Assembly (NCBI GenBank): GCA_964424115.1
Contig: CAYRHN010000004.1
Location: 222,743 to 286,742 of the forward strand
Direction: 5' to 3'
Length of the DNA stretch: 64,000 nt
DNA from: CAYRHN01 sp964424115
GTDB lineage: Bacteria; Chloroflexota; Anaerolineae; Anaerolineales; Anaerolineaceae
This document shows, piece after piece, positions 53,321-61,688 of this stretch; within the stretch, counting starts at the first letter, position 1, and every line of letters begins with the position of its first letter. A program made the position numbers and the translations under genes. The notes under the pieces were generated by a model. The model ran no database searches. It saw only the letters and a program-made list of their open reading frames with translations, and was not told the origin of the DNA.

Positions 53321-53426
53321 ATTTCATAGTTCCTCTTGTGTCATCATAACATAATAAAAAGAATTGTGTCAAGCACAACCCCCCTCCGCTTCCCCAACGC
53401 TTAACCTGCTTTAATCCAGTAGGTGA

Positions 53427-53461
53427 CACGTAGAGGCAGGTCTCAGACCTGCCTCTACGTG
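53427..53461. repeat. Perfect 17-bp-arm palindrome CACGTAGAGGCAGG...
   Basis: CACGTAGAGGCAGGTCT (53427-53443) and its exact complement (53445-53461) are separated by a single C. It lies in the gap between two minus-strand surface genes, with no T-run on either side, so a REP-like element is more likely than a terminator. The gap 53321-53555 holds no gene. Confidence 0.7.
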
Positions 53462-53555
53462 CGCGGCCTTTGGGTTTCAGGCTCTTTCTTTATATTTTTC
53501 TCTTAAGACTCTTCTCATATCTTTGCGCCTTTGTTTCTTCGTGGTGAGATTTTTC

Positions 53556-56078
53556 TTACTTCTTCACCATCGGCAGGAACAACACATACTCGATCTTCGC
53601 GCCCAGCACGGTGACGATGTTGTCCTCCGGCCGGCCAACCAGCACCTGGTTGTTGACCGGGTCGTAATGCCCTTGCAGCCGCTCAGACTCGCTGATCGTC
53701 CCGGCCGCCCGGCGCGGATACCAGGAGGCCGAGCCCGTGCAGCCGTTGGCCCCGTCGCACCAGGCCACGCTGCCTTCGCCATACATGGCCCCGCTCGGCC
53801 AGTACTCGCCGGTCACCAGGTAGTCGTTGTTCGACAACCCTTCCAGCCAGCTGTAAGACACCCGTTCGTTCGTCCGCGTGCCCACCAGGCTGTTTGCCGC
53901 CGAGACCGACCCCTTGCAGCCGCTCGTCCCGCTGCAGAAGGTCGCCGCCCCGGCATCCTGGATCAAGCCGTTATCCCAGCCTGGGCTGCCGATCACATAG
54001 TTGCCGGTGCCGGTCAGCAGCATGCTGTGCCCCACCTCATCCCCGTTGTGGCTGCCAACCAGGCTGTTATCGGTGGAGACCGGCCCGGTGCAGCCCGAGC
54101 CCCCGTTGCAGAACGAAACCGCCCCCTGCCCGTTGTTCCAGGATGGAATGGGGATCAGATAGTTCCCGTTAGCGAGGAAGTAGAAATTGCCGCTGCCTCC
54201 CACCTGGTCGCTGGCGTGCGTACCGATCAGGCTGTTGGAAGCCGATATAAACCCGCTGCAATTGGTCAGATAATCCAGCCGGCAAAAGGTCAGCGCGCCC
54301 GCGTCGGTCGCGCTGCCGTAGTGCCAGTTGGGCGAGGAGAAGACCAACGCATTTTCGTCCCAATTCATCGAACCCATCCCAACGTGGTCCCCGTCGCTGC
54401 CGCCTACCAGGCTGTTGCCCGAGGAGACCGTCTCCGAGCAGCCGGAGAGGTAGGTGCAGAAGGTCATTGCGCCCGCTCCTGCCGCCGTGCCGTTCCAATT
54501 GTAGCTGATCACGGCGTAACGTCCTTCGCCCATCTCGGTCCCGGCCAGGCCCACCTGGTCGCCGGTGTGGCTGCCCACCAGGTTGCCGCTTGCCTCCAGC
54601 GTGCCCGCGCAGCCGCTGCCCCCGGGGCACCACTTCACCGCTCCAGCATCCTCTGTCCCGCCGTTATCCCAGTTGGGGAACATGACCATGTAGTTGTTAA
54701 CATCGTACGAGGCGACCGCGTCCAATCCCGGCCCATCTCCGGCGCTGCCGCCCACCAGGCTGTTGCTGTTGTCGATCTCGAAGTTCTTGCAGCCGCTGAT
54801 CCCGCTGCACCAGGTAACCGCGCCTGCGTCGACCACGCCGGCGTCATCCCAATATGGGCTGAGCACCAGGTAATTTCCGCTGTAGGGCAGGCGTGCGTTC
54901 GTCCAGCCCACCATGTCGTCTTTGGTGGCGCCCATGATCGAGTTGGCAGCACTGATATAACCGCTGCAGCCGCCCATCGTGCAGAAAGTGACCGCGCCCG
55001 CGTCGCTGGTGCCGCCGCGGTCCCACTCCGGGCTGAATACCGCGTAGCGCCCGCTCTCCAGCGAGAGGATCCCGCTCGAACCGATACGGTCGCCGGTGTG
55101 CTCTCCGATCAGGCTGTTGGAGAAGGAAACCGCGCCGTAGCAGCTGGAAGAGCCGCTGCACCAGGTTACCGCGCCCACGTCGGTGGTGGTGCCGTCGTCC
55201 CATTCCGTGCTGCGCACCAGGAAAGCGTTGTCGCTGAGGATATAAATGGAATTGCCCACGTGGTCGTTGTTGTGGCTGCCCACTATGCTGTTGGATGAGG
55301 AAATCTCCCCATAGCACGCATTCGCCGAACTGCAGAAGCGCACCGCCCCGGCATCCACCGCCAGGCCGTTGTCCCAGCCGGTGACGGTGACCACGAAACC
55401 GCCGCCGGGCAGTTTGTAGATGCTGCCGCTGCCAACATGGTCGCCGCCGGTGGTGCCCACCAGGCTGTTACCGCTGGTGATCGCTCCCGTACACGGGCTG
55501 CTGGTGCTGCAAAAAGTGACCGCCCCGGCTTCGGCGGCCAGGCCGTTATCCCACATCGTATTGGGCACAATGTAGGTGTCGCTGTTCACCACCCAGACCG
55601 ACCAGAACCCGATGCTGTCGCTGTTGTGGCTGCCCACCAGGCTGTTGGCGGCCGAGATGCTGGCCGGGCAGCCGCTGGTCTTGCTGCACCAGGTGACCGC
55701 TCCGGCGTTGGTGATGGTGCTGTTATCCCAAATAGGGCTGTTGACCAGGAAATTACCGTCGGCCAGCACGGTCACGTACCCGTACCCCACCATATCCTGC
55801 GCGGTGGCGCCTTTCATCACCCCGATCAGCGCCTTGCTGGCGCCATTGTAGAGGTATACCGCACCCACGTTGGCGGTGGTGCCTTCATCATAATAGGGAT
55901 CGGTGACCACAAAATTGCCGTTGGGCAAGACCGTCACCGACTGGCCAAAGCTGCCGCTCCCGGCCGGGCCGCGGATATCCGTCCCGCCTTTGCCGCCACC
56001 GGCCTGAACCGTTGCGGGCTGGAGCAGCAGCAGGAAGAGCAGGAACGCGCACAGAAACGAGCGGAAGGTGGTTTTCAT
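53556..56078 (-). CDS. Large secreted beta-propeller-like repeat protein (FG-GAP type)
   Basis: This 840-residue protein has a signal peptide (MKTTFRSFLCAFLLFLLLLQ..VQA). It then has about a dozen repeats of roughly 58 residues, each containing SLVGSHNGD-VG, NYVV-SP-WDNG, DAGAVTWCSG and GC-G-IS-AN. Paired cysteines recur in most repeats and may form disulfides. The repeat pattern matches FG-GAP_2-like propellers, and the number suggests one or two propellers. The C-terminus ends VLFLPMVKK. The start at 56078 follows GAGAGG. Function unknown; surface adhesion is a guess. Confidence 0.75.
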   Translation of the reverse strand: MKTTFRSFLCAFLLFLLLLQPATVQAGGGKGGTDIRGPAGSGSFGQSVTVLPNGNFVVTDPYYDEGTTANVGAVYLYNGASKALIGVMKGATAQDMVGYGYVTVLADGNFLVNSPIWDNSTITNAGAVTWCSKTSGCPASISAANSLVGSHNSDSIGFWSVWVVNSDTYIVPNTMWDNGLAAEAGAVTFCSTSSPCTGAITSGNSLVGTTGGDHVGSGSIYKLPGGGFVVTVTGWDNGLAVDAGAVRFCSSANACYGEISSSNSIVGSHNNDHVGNSIYILSDNAFLVRSTEWDDGTTTDVGAVTWCSGSSSCYGAVSFSNSLIGEHTGDRIGSSGILSLESGRYAVFSPEWDRGGTSDAGAVTFCTMGGCSGYISAANSIMGATKDDMVGWTNARLPYSGNYLVLSPYWDDAGVVDAGAVTWCSGISGCKNFEIDNSNSLVGGSAGDGPGLDAVASYDVNNYMVMFPNWDNGGTEDAGAVKWCPGGSGCAGTLEASGNLVGSHTGDQVGLAGTEMGEGRYAVISYNWNGTAAGAGAMTFCTYLSGCSETVSSGNSLVGGSDGDHVGMGSMNWDENALVFSSPNWHYGSATDAGALTFCRLDYLTNCSGFISASNSLIGTHASDQVGGSGNFYFLANGNYLIPIPSWNNGQGAVSFCNGGSGCTGPVSTDNSLVGSHNGDEVGHSMLLTGTGNYVIGSPGWDNGLIQDAGAATFCSGTSGCKGSVSAANSLVGTRTNERVSYSWLEGLSNNDYLVTGEYWPSGAMYGEGSVAWCDGANGCTGSASWYPRRAAGTISESERLQGHYDPVNNQVLVGRPEDNIVTVLGAKIEYVLFLPMVKK

Positions 56079-56219
56079 AAGGCCTCTCATGTCGCAATAT
56101 GGGGAAAAGGGAATAAATTCATTGTAATGGAGAATCGGCGCCAGCACAACCGCAGGGGTAGAGTGCCCCGCAGGGGTAATGCGGTTCCAATCCCCAATAC
56201 CAGAATGAAATAAATACGT

Positions 56220-56225
56220 TATAAT
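56220..56225 (+). promoter_or_regulatory. -10 box of gyrA
   Basis: TATAAT lies 38 bases before the gyrA ATG, with AGGAAGAGG as ribosome site. A convincing -35 is missing. GCAGGGGTA occurs twice just upstream (56152 and 56171 region). Confidence 0.45.
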
Positions 56226-56263
56226 CGGGAGGCTGAATTTGCAGCCAGGAAGAGGTATTACTT

Positions 56264-58738
56264 ATGGAAGTCGGACAGATTCAATCGGTCGATATCGACC
56301 ACCAGATGCGCACGGCCTATCTGGACTACGCCATGAGCGTCATCGTCGCCCGCGCCCTGCCGGACGCCCGCGACGGCCTCAAGCCGGTCCACCGCCGCAT
56401 CCTCTATGCCATGTACGACATGGGCATCCGCGCCAACTCGTCCTACAAGAAATCCGCCCGTATCGTTGGTGAGGTGCTGGGCAAGTACCACCCCCACGGC
56501 GACCTGGCGGTCTACGACGCCATGGCCCGCATGGCGCAGGATTTCTCCATGCGCTACATGCTGGTGGACGGGCAGGGCAACTTTGGCTCGGTGGACGGCG
56601 ATTCCCCCGCCGCCATGCGCTACACCGAAGCCCGCCTGGCCCACATGGCCGAGGAGATGATCCTGGATATCGACCGCGAGACGGTTGATTTTGTCGATAA
56701 CTTCGACGGCTCCTTGCAGGAGCCGCTGGTGCTGCCCTCCCGCCTGCCCAACCTGCTGCTCAACGGCTCTTCCGGTATTGCCGTCGGCATGGCTACCAAC
56801 ATCCCACCCCACAACCTGCGCGAGATCGCCGCGGCCGTTTCTTATTTGATCGACAACTATGCTGAGATCGAGAATGTTTCCATTGAAGACCTGGTCAGGC
56901 TGGTGCCCGGCCCGGACTTTCCCACCGGCGGCATCATCGTCGGGCGCGAGGGCATCCTGCAGGCCTACACCACCGGCCGCGGGCGCCTGGTGGTGCGCGG
57001 CATGGCCCACATCGAGGAGATCAAGGGCGGCCGCTACGCCATCATCATCACCGAGATCCCCTACCAGGTCAACAAGACCGGCCTGCTGGAGCGCATCGCC
57101 GAACTGGTGCGCGAGGGCAAGATCGACGGCATCAGCGACCTGCGCGATGAATCCGACCGGCGCGGGATGAGCATCGTGGTGGAACTGCGCCGCGGCGCCC
57201 AGCCCAAGTATATCCTCAACCAGCTTTATAAATACACCCCCCTCCAGTCCACCTTTGGCGTGCATTTGCTCGCCCTGGTGAACGGCGAGCCGCGCGCGCT
57301 GACCCTCAAACGCGCCCTGCAGATCTACATCGAACACCGCCAGGAGGTCATCACCCGCCGCTCCGAGTTTGACCTGAAGAAGGCCCGCGCCCGCGCTCAC
57401 ATCCTGGACGGATTGCTGATCGCCCTGGCTCACCTGGACGACGTGATCCAGACCATCCGCCAGGCTCCCGACGCCGACCAGGCCAAGGAGCGCCTGATGT
57501 CCCGCTTCAAGCTCAGCGAATTGCAGGCCCAGGCCATCCTGGATATGCAGCTTCGCCGCCTGGCTGCCCTGGAGCGCCAGAAGATCGAAGACGAGCACAA
57601 GGAAGTCATGGCGCGCATCGCCTACCTGGAAGACCTGCTCCACGACCCGCTTAAGATCCTGGGAGTCATCCGCCAGGATGTGGAGGAGATGGCCGCCAAA
57701 TACGGCGACGAGCGCCGCACGCGCATCGCTGCCGAAGCGAAGGAGAACCTGCGCGAGGAAGATCTGGTCTCCGACGAGAGCGTGCTGGTCAGCATCACCC
57801 AGCGCGGATACATCAAGCGCGTTTCCACCAGCGCTTTCCGTCTCCAGGCGCGCGGGCGGCGCGGCGTGACCGGCCAGGCCGTGCGCGAAGAGGATGAGGT
57901 GATGGTCATCCTGCCTTCCCGTACCTTGCAGACCATCCTGTTCTTCTCCGACCGCGGCAAGGTCTATGCCGAAAAGACCTACCAGATCCCCGATGCCGGA
58001 CGGGCCGAGCGCGGCATTCCCATCGTCAACGTGCTCTCCCTTGACCCCGACGAGCACATCACCGCCGCCGTCTCAGTGCCGGAATTCAGCACAGATGCCT
58101 ACTGCGTGATGGCTACCCTCAACGGGCGCGTCAAGCGCATGCCGCTCTCCGAGTTCGCCTCGGTGCGCCCCTCCGGCATCATCGCCATCAACCTGGACGA
58201 AGGCGACCAGCTTGGCTGGGTGCGTCTGACCTCCGGCAAGGACGAGATCCTCTTCGCCACCATGCAGGGCCAGGCCCTGCGCTATTCAGAAGAAGAGGTC
58301 CGCTCGGTGGGCCGTACGGCTGCCGGCGTGGCGGGCATCAAGCTGGACAAAGGCGACAAGGTCACCTCGATGGAAGTGATCGAACCCGGCGGCTGGCTGC
58401 TGGTGGTCAGTGAGAAAGGCTATGGCAAGCGCAGCAAGCTGGACGAATACCCGGCCAAGGGCCGCGCCACCGGTGGGGTGGTCACCCTCGACCAGAAGAA
58501 CATGGACAAGACCGGGCGGATCGCCGCCGCGCGCGTGGTGCAGGAAGAGGATGAGATCACCGTCATCACCAACACTGGCATCATCCTGCGCCTGAAGGTC
58601 AAGGACATCTCTGCCATGGGCCGCGCCACGCGCGGTTCCAAGATGATGGATCTCAACGCCGGGCACGTGGTGGCCTCTGTGGCGCGCTTCCGCGCCGCCG
58701 ACCTCCTGCGCGCCGAATCCGGCGAGGATAAAGAGTAA
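56264..58738 (+). CDS. gyrA: DNA gyrase subunit A
   Basis: This 824-residue type IIA topoisomerase subunit has the quinolone-binding region HPHGDLAVYDAMARMAQ, catalytic Tyr120 in AMRYTEARL, and a C-terminal propeller of six repeats. The GyrA box is variant (QARGRRG instead of QRRGGKG), so a ParC/topo IV role cannot be fully excluded, although the general match favours gyrase. Residue 81, aligned with Ser83 of the E. coli protein, is Leu, the same change that causes quinolone resistance there; the acidic partner (Asp85, equal to Asp87) is kept. gyrB is not in the window. Monocistronic, divergent from the FG-GAP gene. Confidence 0.94.
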   Translation: MEVGQIQSVDIDHQMRTAYLDYAMSVIVARALPDARDGLKPVHRRILYAMYDMGIRANSSYKKSARIVGEVLGKYHPHGDLAVYDAMARMAQDFSMRYMLVDGQGNFGSVDGDSPAAMRYTEARLAHMAEEMILDIDRETVDFVDNFDGSLQEPLVLPSRLPNLLLNGSSGIAVGMATNIPPHNLREIAAAVSYLIDNYAEIENVSIEDLVRLVPGPDFPTGGIIVGREGILQAYTTGRGRLVVRGMAHIEEIKGGRYAIIITEIPYQVNKTGLLERIAELVREGKIDGISDLRDESDRRGMSIVVELRRGAQPKYILNQLYKYTPLQSTFGVHLLALVNGEPRALTLKRALQIYIEHRQEVITRRSEFDLKKARARAHILDGLLIALAHLDDVIQTIRQAPDADQAKERLMSRFKLSELQAQAILDMQLRRLAALERQKIEDEHKEVMARIAYLEDLLHDPLKILGVIRQDVEEMAAKYGDERRTRIAAEAKENLREEDLVSDESVLVSITQRGYIKRVSTSAFRLQARGRRGVTGQAVREEDEVMVILPSRTLQTILFFSDRGKVYAEKTYQIPDAGRAERGIPIVNVLSLDPDEHITAAVSVPEFSTDAYCVMATLNGRVKRMPLSEFASVRPSGIIAINLDEGDQLGWVRLTSGKDEILFATMQGQALRYSEEEVRSVGRTAAGVAGIKLDKGDKVTSMEVIEPGGWLLVVSEKGYGKRSKLDEYPAKGRATGGVVTLDQKNMDKTGRIAAARVVQEEDEITVITNTGIILRLKVKDISAMGRATRGSKMMDLNAGHVVASVARFRAADLLRAESGEDKE

Positions 58739-58949
58739 AGAGAAACCACAGATAAAAACGGATAAACACAGATCATTCTTTAAAGGTAAGTTTTATCTGT
58801 GTTTATCTGCTGGATCTGTGTTGAGGCATGTTCCTTCCGTTAAGTAAGAATTTAACCGCAGGCGCTTTGCGCACAGATAGGATCGGATAAACAAAGATAA
58901 GAATTTGAGTTTTATGTTCTTATCTGCGTTTATCTGTGGCTAAATTCTC
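58739..58949. repeat. Intergenic inverted repeats of the GGATAAACACAGAT type
   Basis: ATAAACACAGAT (58762-58773) faces ATCTGTGTTTAT (58795-58806), and GATAAACAAAGATAAGAA faces TTCTTATCTGCGTTTATC further right (58885-58938). Between them lies a piece of the CCGCAGGCGC family. No gene is present. Confidence 0.5.
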
Positions 58950-59174
58950 TTAAAACGGCAGTACGATCCGCCCGGTGGCCACCAGGCAGAAAGCCCCCAA
59001 CACCAGCACCGAGAGGAACAACATCAGCGCCAGGAAAAAGCGCTGTTGGGGGGTCAACCCCAGGAACGGTTTGCGCTTGCGGGGCGGCACGCGTTCGGGC
59101 TGCTGCTCGGGAGCCTCTTGCGGCTCTTCTTCCTCGATAAATTGAGAACCGGAATTTCGCAGATCATCCAACAT
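58950..59174 (-). CDS. Small single-pass membrane protein
   Basis: This 74-residue protein has an acidic N-terminus (EEEEPQEAPEQ), a basic patch (PPRKRKPF) and one C-terminal helix (FFLALMLFLSVLVLGAFCLV). It begins 2 bases after the birA stop codon, so it is cotranscribed with birA. I do not recognise a family. Confidence 0.6.
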   Translation of the reverse strand: MLDDLRNSGSQFIEEEEPQEAPEQQPERVPPRKRKPFLGLTPQQRFFLALMLFLSVLVLGAFCLVATGRIVLPF

Positions 59175-59176
59175 AG

Positions 59177-59953
59177 TTACCTCTCGGATAGGGGGCGCAG
59201 GTGGATCTCACCTGCCGGAATGCTTACCACTTGCCCGTCCTGCCGCAGCAGGCGCAGGCTGCCGTCTTCATCGATGCCCTGGATCGTCCCGAACCAGGAC
59301 GGCCCAACGGGAGGATCCAGCCGCACCAGCTCGCCGCGCAGCGCCAGGGCCTTTTCCCATTCCAGCCGGAAGTCCGGCCCGGTCAGGCGCGGGCGCCATT
59401 CGTCCAACGCGCGCAGGATATCCGCCAGCACCTCCCAGCGTTCGGGCGCAAAGCCCAGGGCTTCCTCCAGGCTGGTGGCCGGGAAGTTGACCTGCTCCGG
59501 CGGCGGCACCGCCGCGCGCAGCACGTTCAGCCCGATCCCGATCACCACCGCCTGCGGGGTGTGCTCCTCCCACAGCGCCTCCACCAGCAGCCCGCTCACC
59601 TTGCGCCGCCCGATCAAGACATCGTTTGGCCACTTGATGCGCGCCTCCAGCCCGCGCTTCCCGTTCAGCGCCTGGCAGACGGCCAGCGCGCCCAGCGCGG
59701 TGAAGTAGGCCATGCGGCCCGCCTCGGTGGGGGTGGGGCGCAGCACCAGACTGAAGGCCAACGCCGCGCCGGGAGGAGTGATCCAGCGCCGCCCGCTGCG
59801 TCCGCGCCCGGCGGTCTGCGCATCGGCCAGCACCAGCGCCCCGTCCGGCGCGCCGGATTCGGCCCAGGCCAGCGCTTCATCATTGGTCGAGCCGAGGCTG
59901 GCGAAGAATCGCGTCTCGCGGGCGCCCAGGCCCTGCAGGGGGAACGGCTCCAT
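59177..59953 (-). CDS. birA: Biotin--[acetyl-CoA-carboxylase] ligase
   Basis: This 258-residue enzyme attaches biotin to carboxylase carrier proteins. It shows GSTNDEAL, the biotinyl-AMP loop GRGRSGRRW, ALAFSLVLRP, KWPNDVLIGRRKVSGLLVE and GIGLNV. A C-terminal SH3-like domain follows (FGTIQGIDEDGSLRLLRQDG). It lacks the N-terminal helix-turn-helix, so it is a class I ligase without repressor function. The ATG at 59953 sits 7 bases after TACAAT on this strand, suggesting a leaderless message. The longer frame to 60055 is not supported. Confidence 0.95.
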   Translation of the reverse strand: MEPFPLQGLGARETRFFASLGSTNDEALAWAESGAPDGALVLADAQTAGRGRSGRRWITPPGAALAFSLVLRPTPTEAGRMAYFTALGALAVCQALNGKRGLEARIKWPNDVLIGRRKVSGLLVEALWEEHTPQAVVIGIGLNVLRAAVPPPEQVNFPATSLEEALGFAPERWEVLADILRALDEWRPRLTGPDFRLEWEKALALRGELVRLDPPVGPSWFGTIQGIDEDGSLRLLRQDGQVVSIPAGEIHLRPLSER

Positions 59954-60272
59954 CCCATTAATTGTACACCAAATTGCCGGAAAGGCAGATAGCTTATCGC
60001 TCCTGGCTGATCGCAGATCGTCCACGGAAAACGACCTAATTCTCAGGTGCCACACCCTTTGACCATGCCTTCACAATCCTCTTCGCAAATATTAAGACCC
60101 TAAAGATCTTCCAGACATTTGAGGCCTAGATCTGCCTATTTGCTCCTGCAGCGAAACGGGTATATAGTTAGTAGTAATTCCGGACAATTATCGAGGCCAT
60201 TTTCAGTTAACTTGGTCATGCTGAGCGTAGCAAAGCATCTATCAAAATCTTATTTCGAGAAGGATATGAACC
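59954..60272. repeat. 319-base gap before the AT-rich cassette
   Basis: Contains the birA -10 (TACAAT), a degenerate copy of the CCCTAAAGGTC..GACCTTTAGGG hairpin at about 60095-60130, and a GTCATGCTGAGCG..AGCATCT element at 60215-60240. This last type of element is scattered in many bacterial genomes. GAAGGATAT precedes the Mrr start. I see no gene and no clear attachment site. Confidence 0.5.
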
Positions 60273-61121
60273 ATGGCCACTGTGAAATACAAATTTGATG
60301 AACTTATGAACCCTTTGCTTCAAGCATTGAAGCAACTCGGCGGGTCGGGCACTAATCAAGAAATCGAGGATAAAATTGCTGAAATAGTCGATATTCCAGC
60401 AGACCAACTCGAAATTTTACACAGTCCGAACAAAGGCGGCATGACAGAGATCGAATACCGCTTGATGTGGACGAGAACATACTTGAAGATATATGGTTTA
60501 GTAGAGAACTCATCCAGAGGTGTATGGTCTCTTACTGCGAAAGGTTCCTCAACCGAGAAGGTGGATGAAAAGGCAGTGGTTAAAATTGTTCGTGAACAGA
60601 TGAGAAAGGAAAAACAAGAAACTAGTGATGATGAAGACGAACCTGACAAGAAATTTGTCTGGCAGGAGGAATTGCTGGATATTGTCCTGAAAATGTCCCC
60701 CGCGGCATTTGAAAGACTTATTCAAAGGATGTTGAGAGAATCAGGATTTGTCCAGGTGGAAGTAACCGGTCAAACTGGCGATGGCGGCGTGGATGGGCAT
60801 GGAATTATGAGGCTGGGAGGTTTATTAAGCTTCCATGTTATCTTTCAAGGGAAACGTTGGAAGGGCTCTGTTGGAGCCGCCCAGGTAAGGGATTTTCGGG
60901 GAGCCATGGTTGGAAGGGCTGATAAAGGATTATTTATCACCACCGGAACTTTTACAAAAGACGCCATCCGCGAGGCCACCCGTGACGGCGCTCCGGCGAT
61001 CGACTTAGTGGATGGAGACCAGCTAGTGGAGAAGTTGAAGCAATTATCCATTGGTGTCCAAACCAGGAAGATTGAAATGGAGCAGGTCAATATTGACCAT
61101 GAATGGTTCGCGAAATTGTAA
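60273..61121 (+). CDS. Mrr-type restriction endonuclease
   Basis: This 282-residue protein has an N-terminal winged-helix Mrr_N domain (residues ~8-100, MNPLLQALKQLGGSGTNQEI) and an acidic linker. The Mrr catalytic domain (~135-260) has TGQTGDGGVDGHG, then FQGKRW, giving the PD-(D/E)XK residues D and QxK, then AAQVRDFRGAM and GLFITTG. Mrr enzymes cut DNA carrying methylated or otherwise modified bases. The region is clearly more AT-rich than its surroundings, pointing to transfer. First gene of a three-gene cassette. The ATG follows GAAGGA. Confidence 0.9.
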   Translation: MATVKYKFDELMNPLLQALKQLGGSGTNQEIEDKIAEIVDIPADQLEILHSPNKGGMTEIEYRLMWTRTYLKIYGLVENSSRGVWSLTAKGSSTEKVDEKAVVKIVREQMRKEKQETSDDEDEPDKKFVWQEELLDIVLKMSPAAFERLIQRMLRESGFVQVEVTGQTGDGGVDGHGIMRLGGLLSFHVIFQGKRWKGSVGAAQVRDFRGAMVGRADKGLFITTGTFTKDAIREATRDGAPAIDLVDGDQLVEKLKQLSIGVQTRKIEMEQVNIDHEWFAKL

Positions 61122-61142
61122 ATAACTTAGAAGGTAGGTAAC

Positions 61143-61631
61143 ATGAAAGGGCGTGTAAAAGCTGGTATGGGGACGTTGGTAGGCAATGCGGGGGAATATT
61201 ATGTCGTGGCGGAACTACTCAAGCGGGGGGTGATCGCAGCTCTTGCGCCGAGGAATTCCCCTGCTTTTGATATCCTGGCCACCAAAGACGATAGGACCAT
61301 CCGCATCCGTGTCAAAACCAAATCAGAAGAATATAACGGCTGGCATTGGATGGCAAAGCTGAATGGGGAACTTTTTCGGGATCTGCACTCACAAGGAGAT
61401 TTCACCATCCTGGTCAACCTGACCCTCGAGACGGCCAATATGGAATATTTCATCGTTCCAACGACAATCCTCAATCAATGGCTTATCGATGACTTTTCCG
61501 CATGGGTCGCCACCCCTGGAGTGAATAATCGCCCCCATGATCCCAATAACCGTTTCCGTGATTTTCGTTATAAAGACCATGCTTCTCAACTAGTGGCTTA
61601 CAAGAATGGTTGGGAAATTTTGTGGGCATAA
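61143..61631 (+). CDS. PD-(D/E)XK nuclease-fold-like protein
   Basis: This 162-residue protein has GNAGEYYVVAELLKRGVIAA, an N-terminal helix with Glu, then PAFDILATKDDRTIRIRVKTK. This pattern (E, D, then V-K in a strand) matches Holliday-junction-resolvase-like PD-(D/E)XK domains, although the usual Glu or Gln of (E/Q)xK is Arg here. It may therefore be weakly active or only DNA-binding. The rest shows no second domain. It is 21 bases after the Mrr gene, with GGTAGG upstream. Confidence 0.65.
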   Translation: MKGRVKAGMGTLVGNAGEYYVVAELLKRGVIAALAPRNSPAFDILATKDDRTIRIRVKTKSEEYNGWHWMAKLNGELFRDLHSQGDFTILVNLTLETANMEYFIVPTTILNQWLIDDFSAWVATPGVNNRPHDPNNRFRDFRYKDHASQLVAYKNGWEILWA

Positions 61632-61688
61632 GAATAAAGTCCGTTTCTAACATGCTCCCCGGTTTCATTTCCAATCTAAGGCAGCTTG

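Noticed and set aside
53523..55298. 591-residue plus-strand open frame opposite the FG-GAP gene
   Set aside because: Its regular repeats mirror the repeats of the real gene; no signal peptide or start signal.
60139..60170. Possible TTGCTC / TATATA promoter for the Mrr cassette
   Set aside because: Spacing is about 15 bases and both hexamers are weak; too little to annotate.
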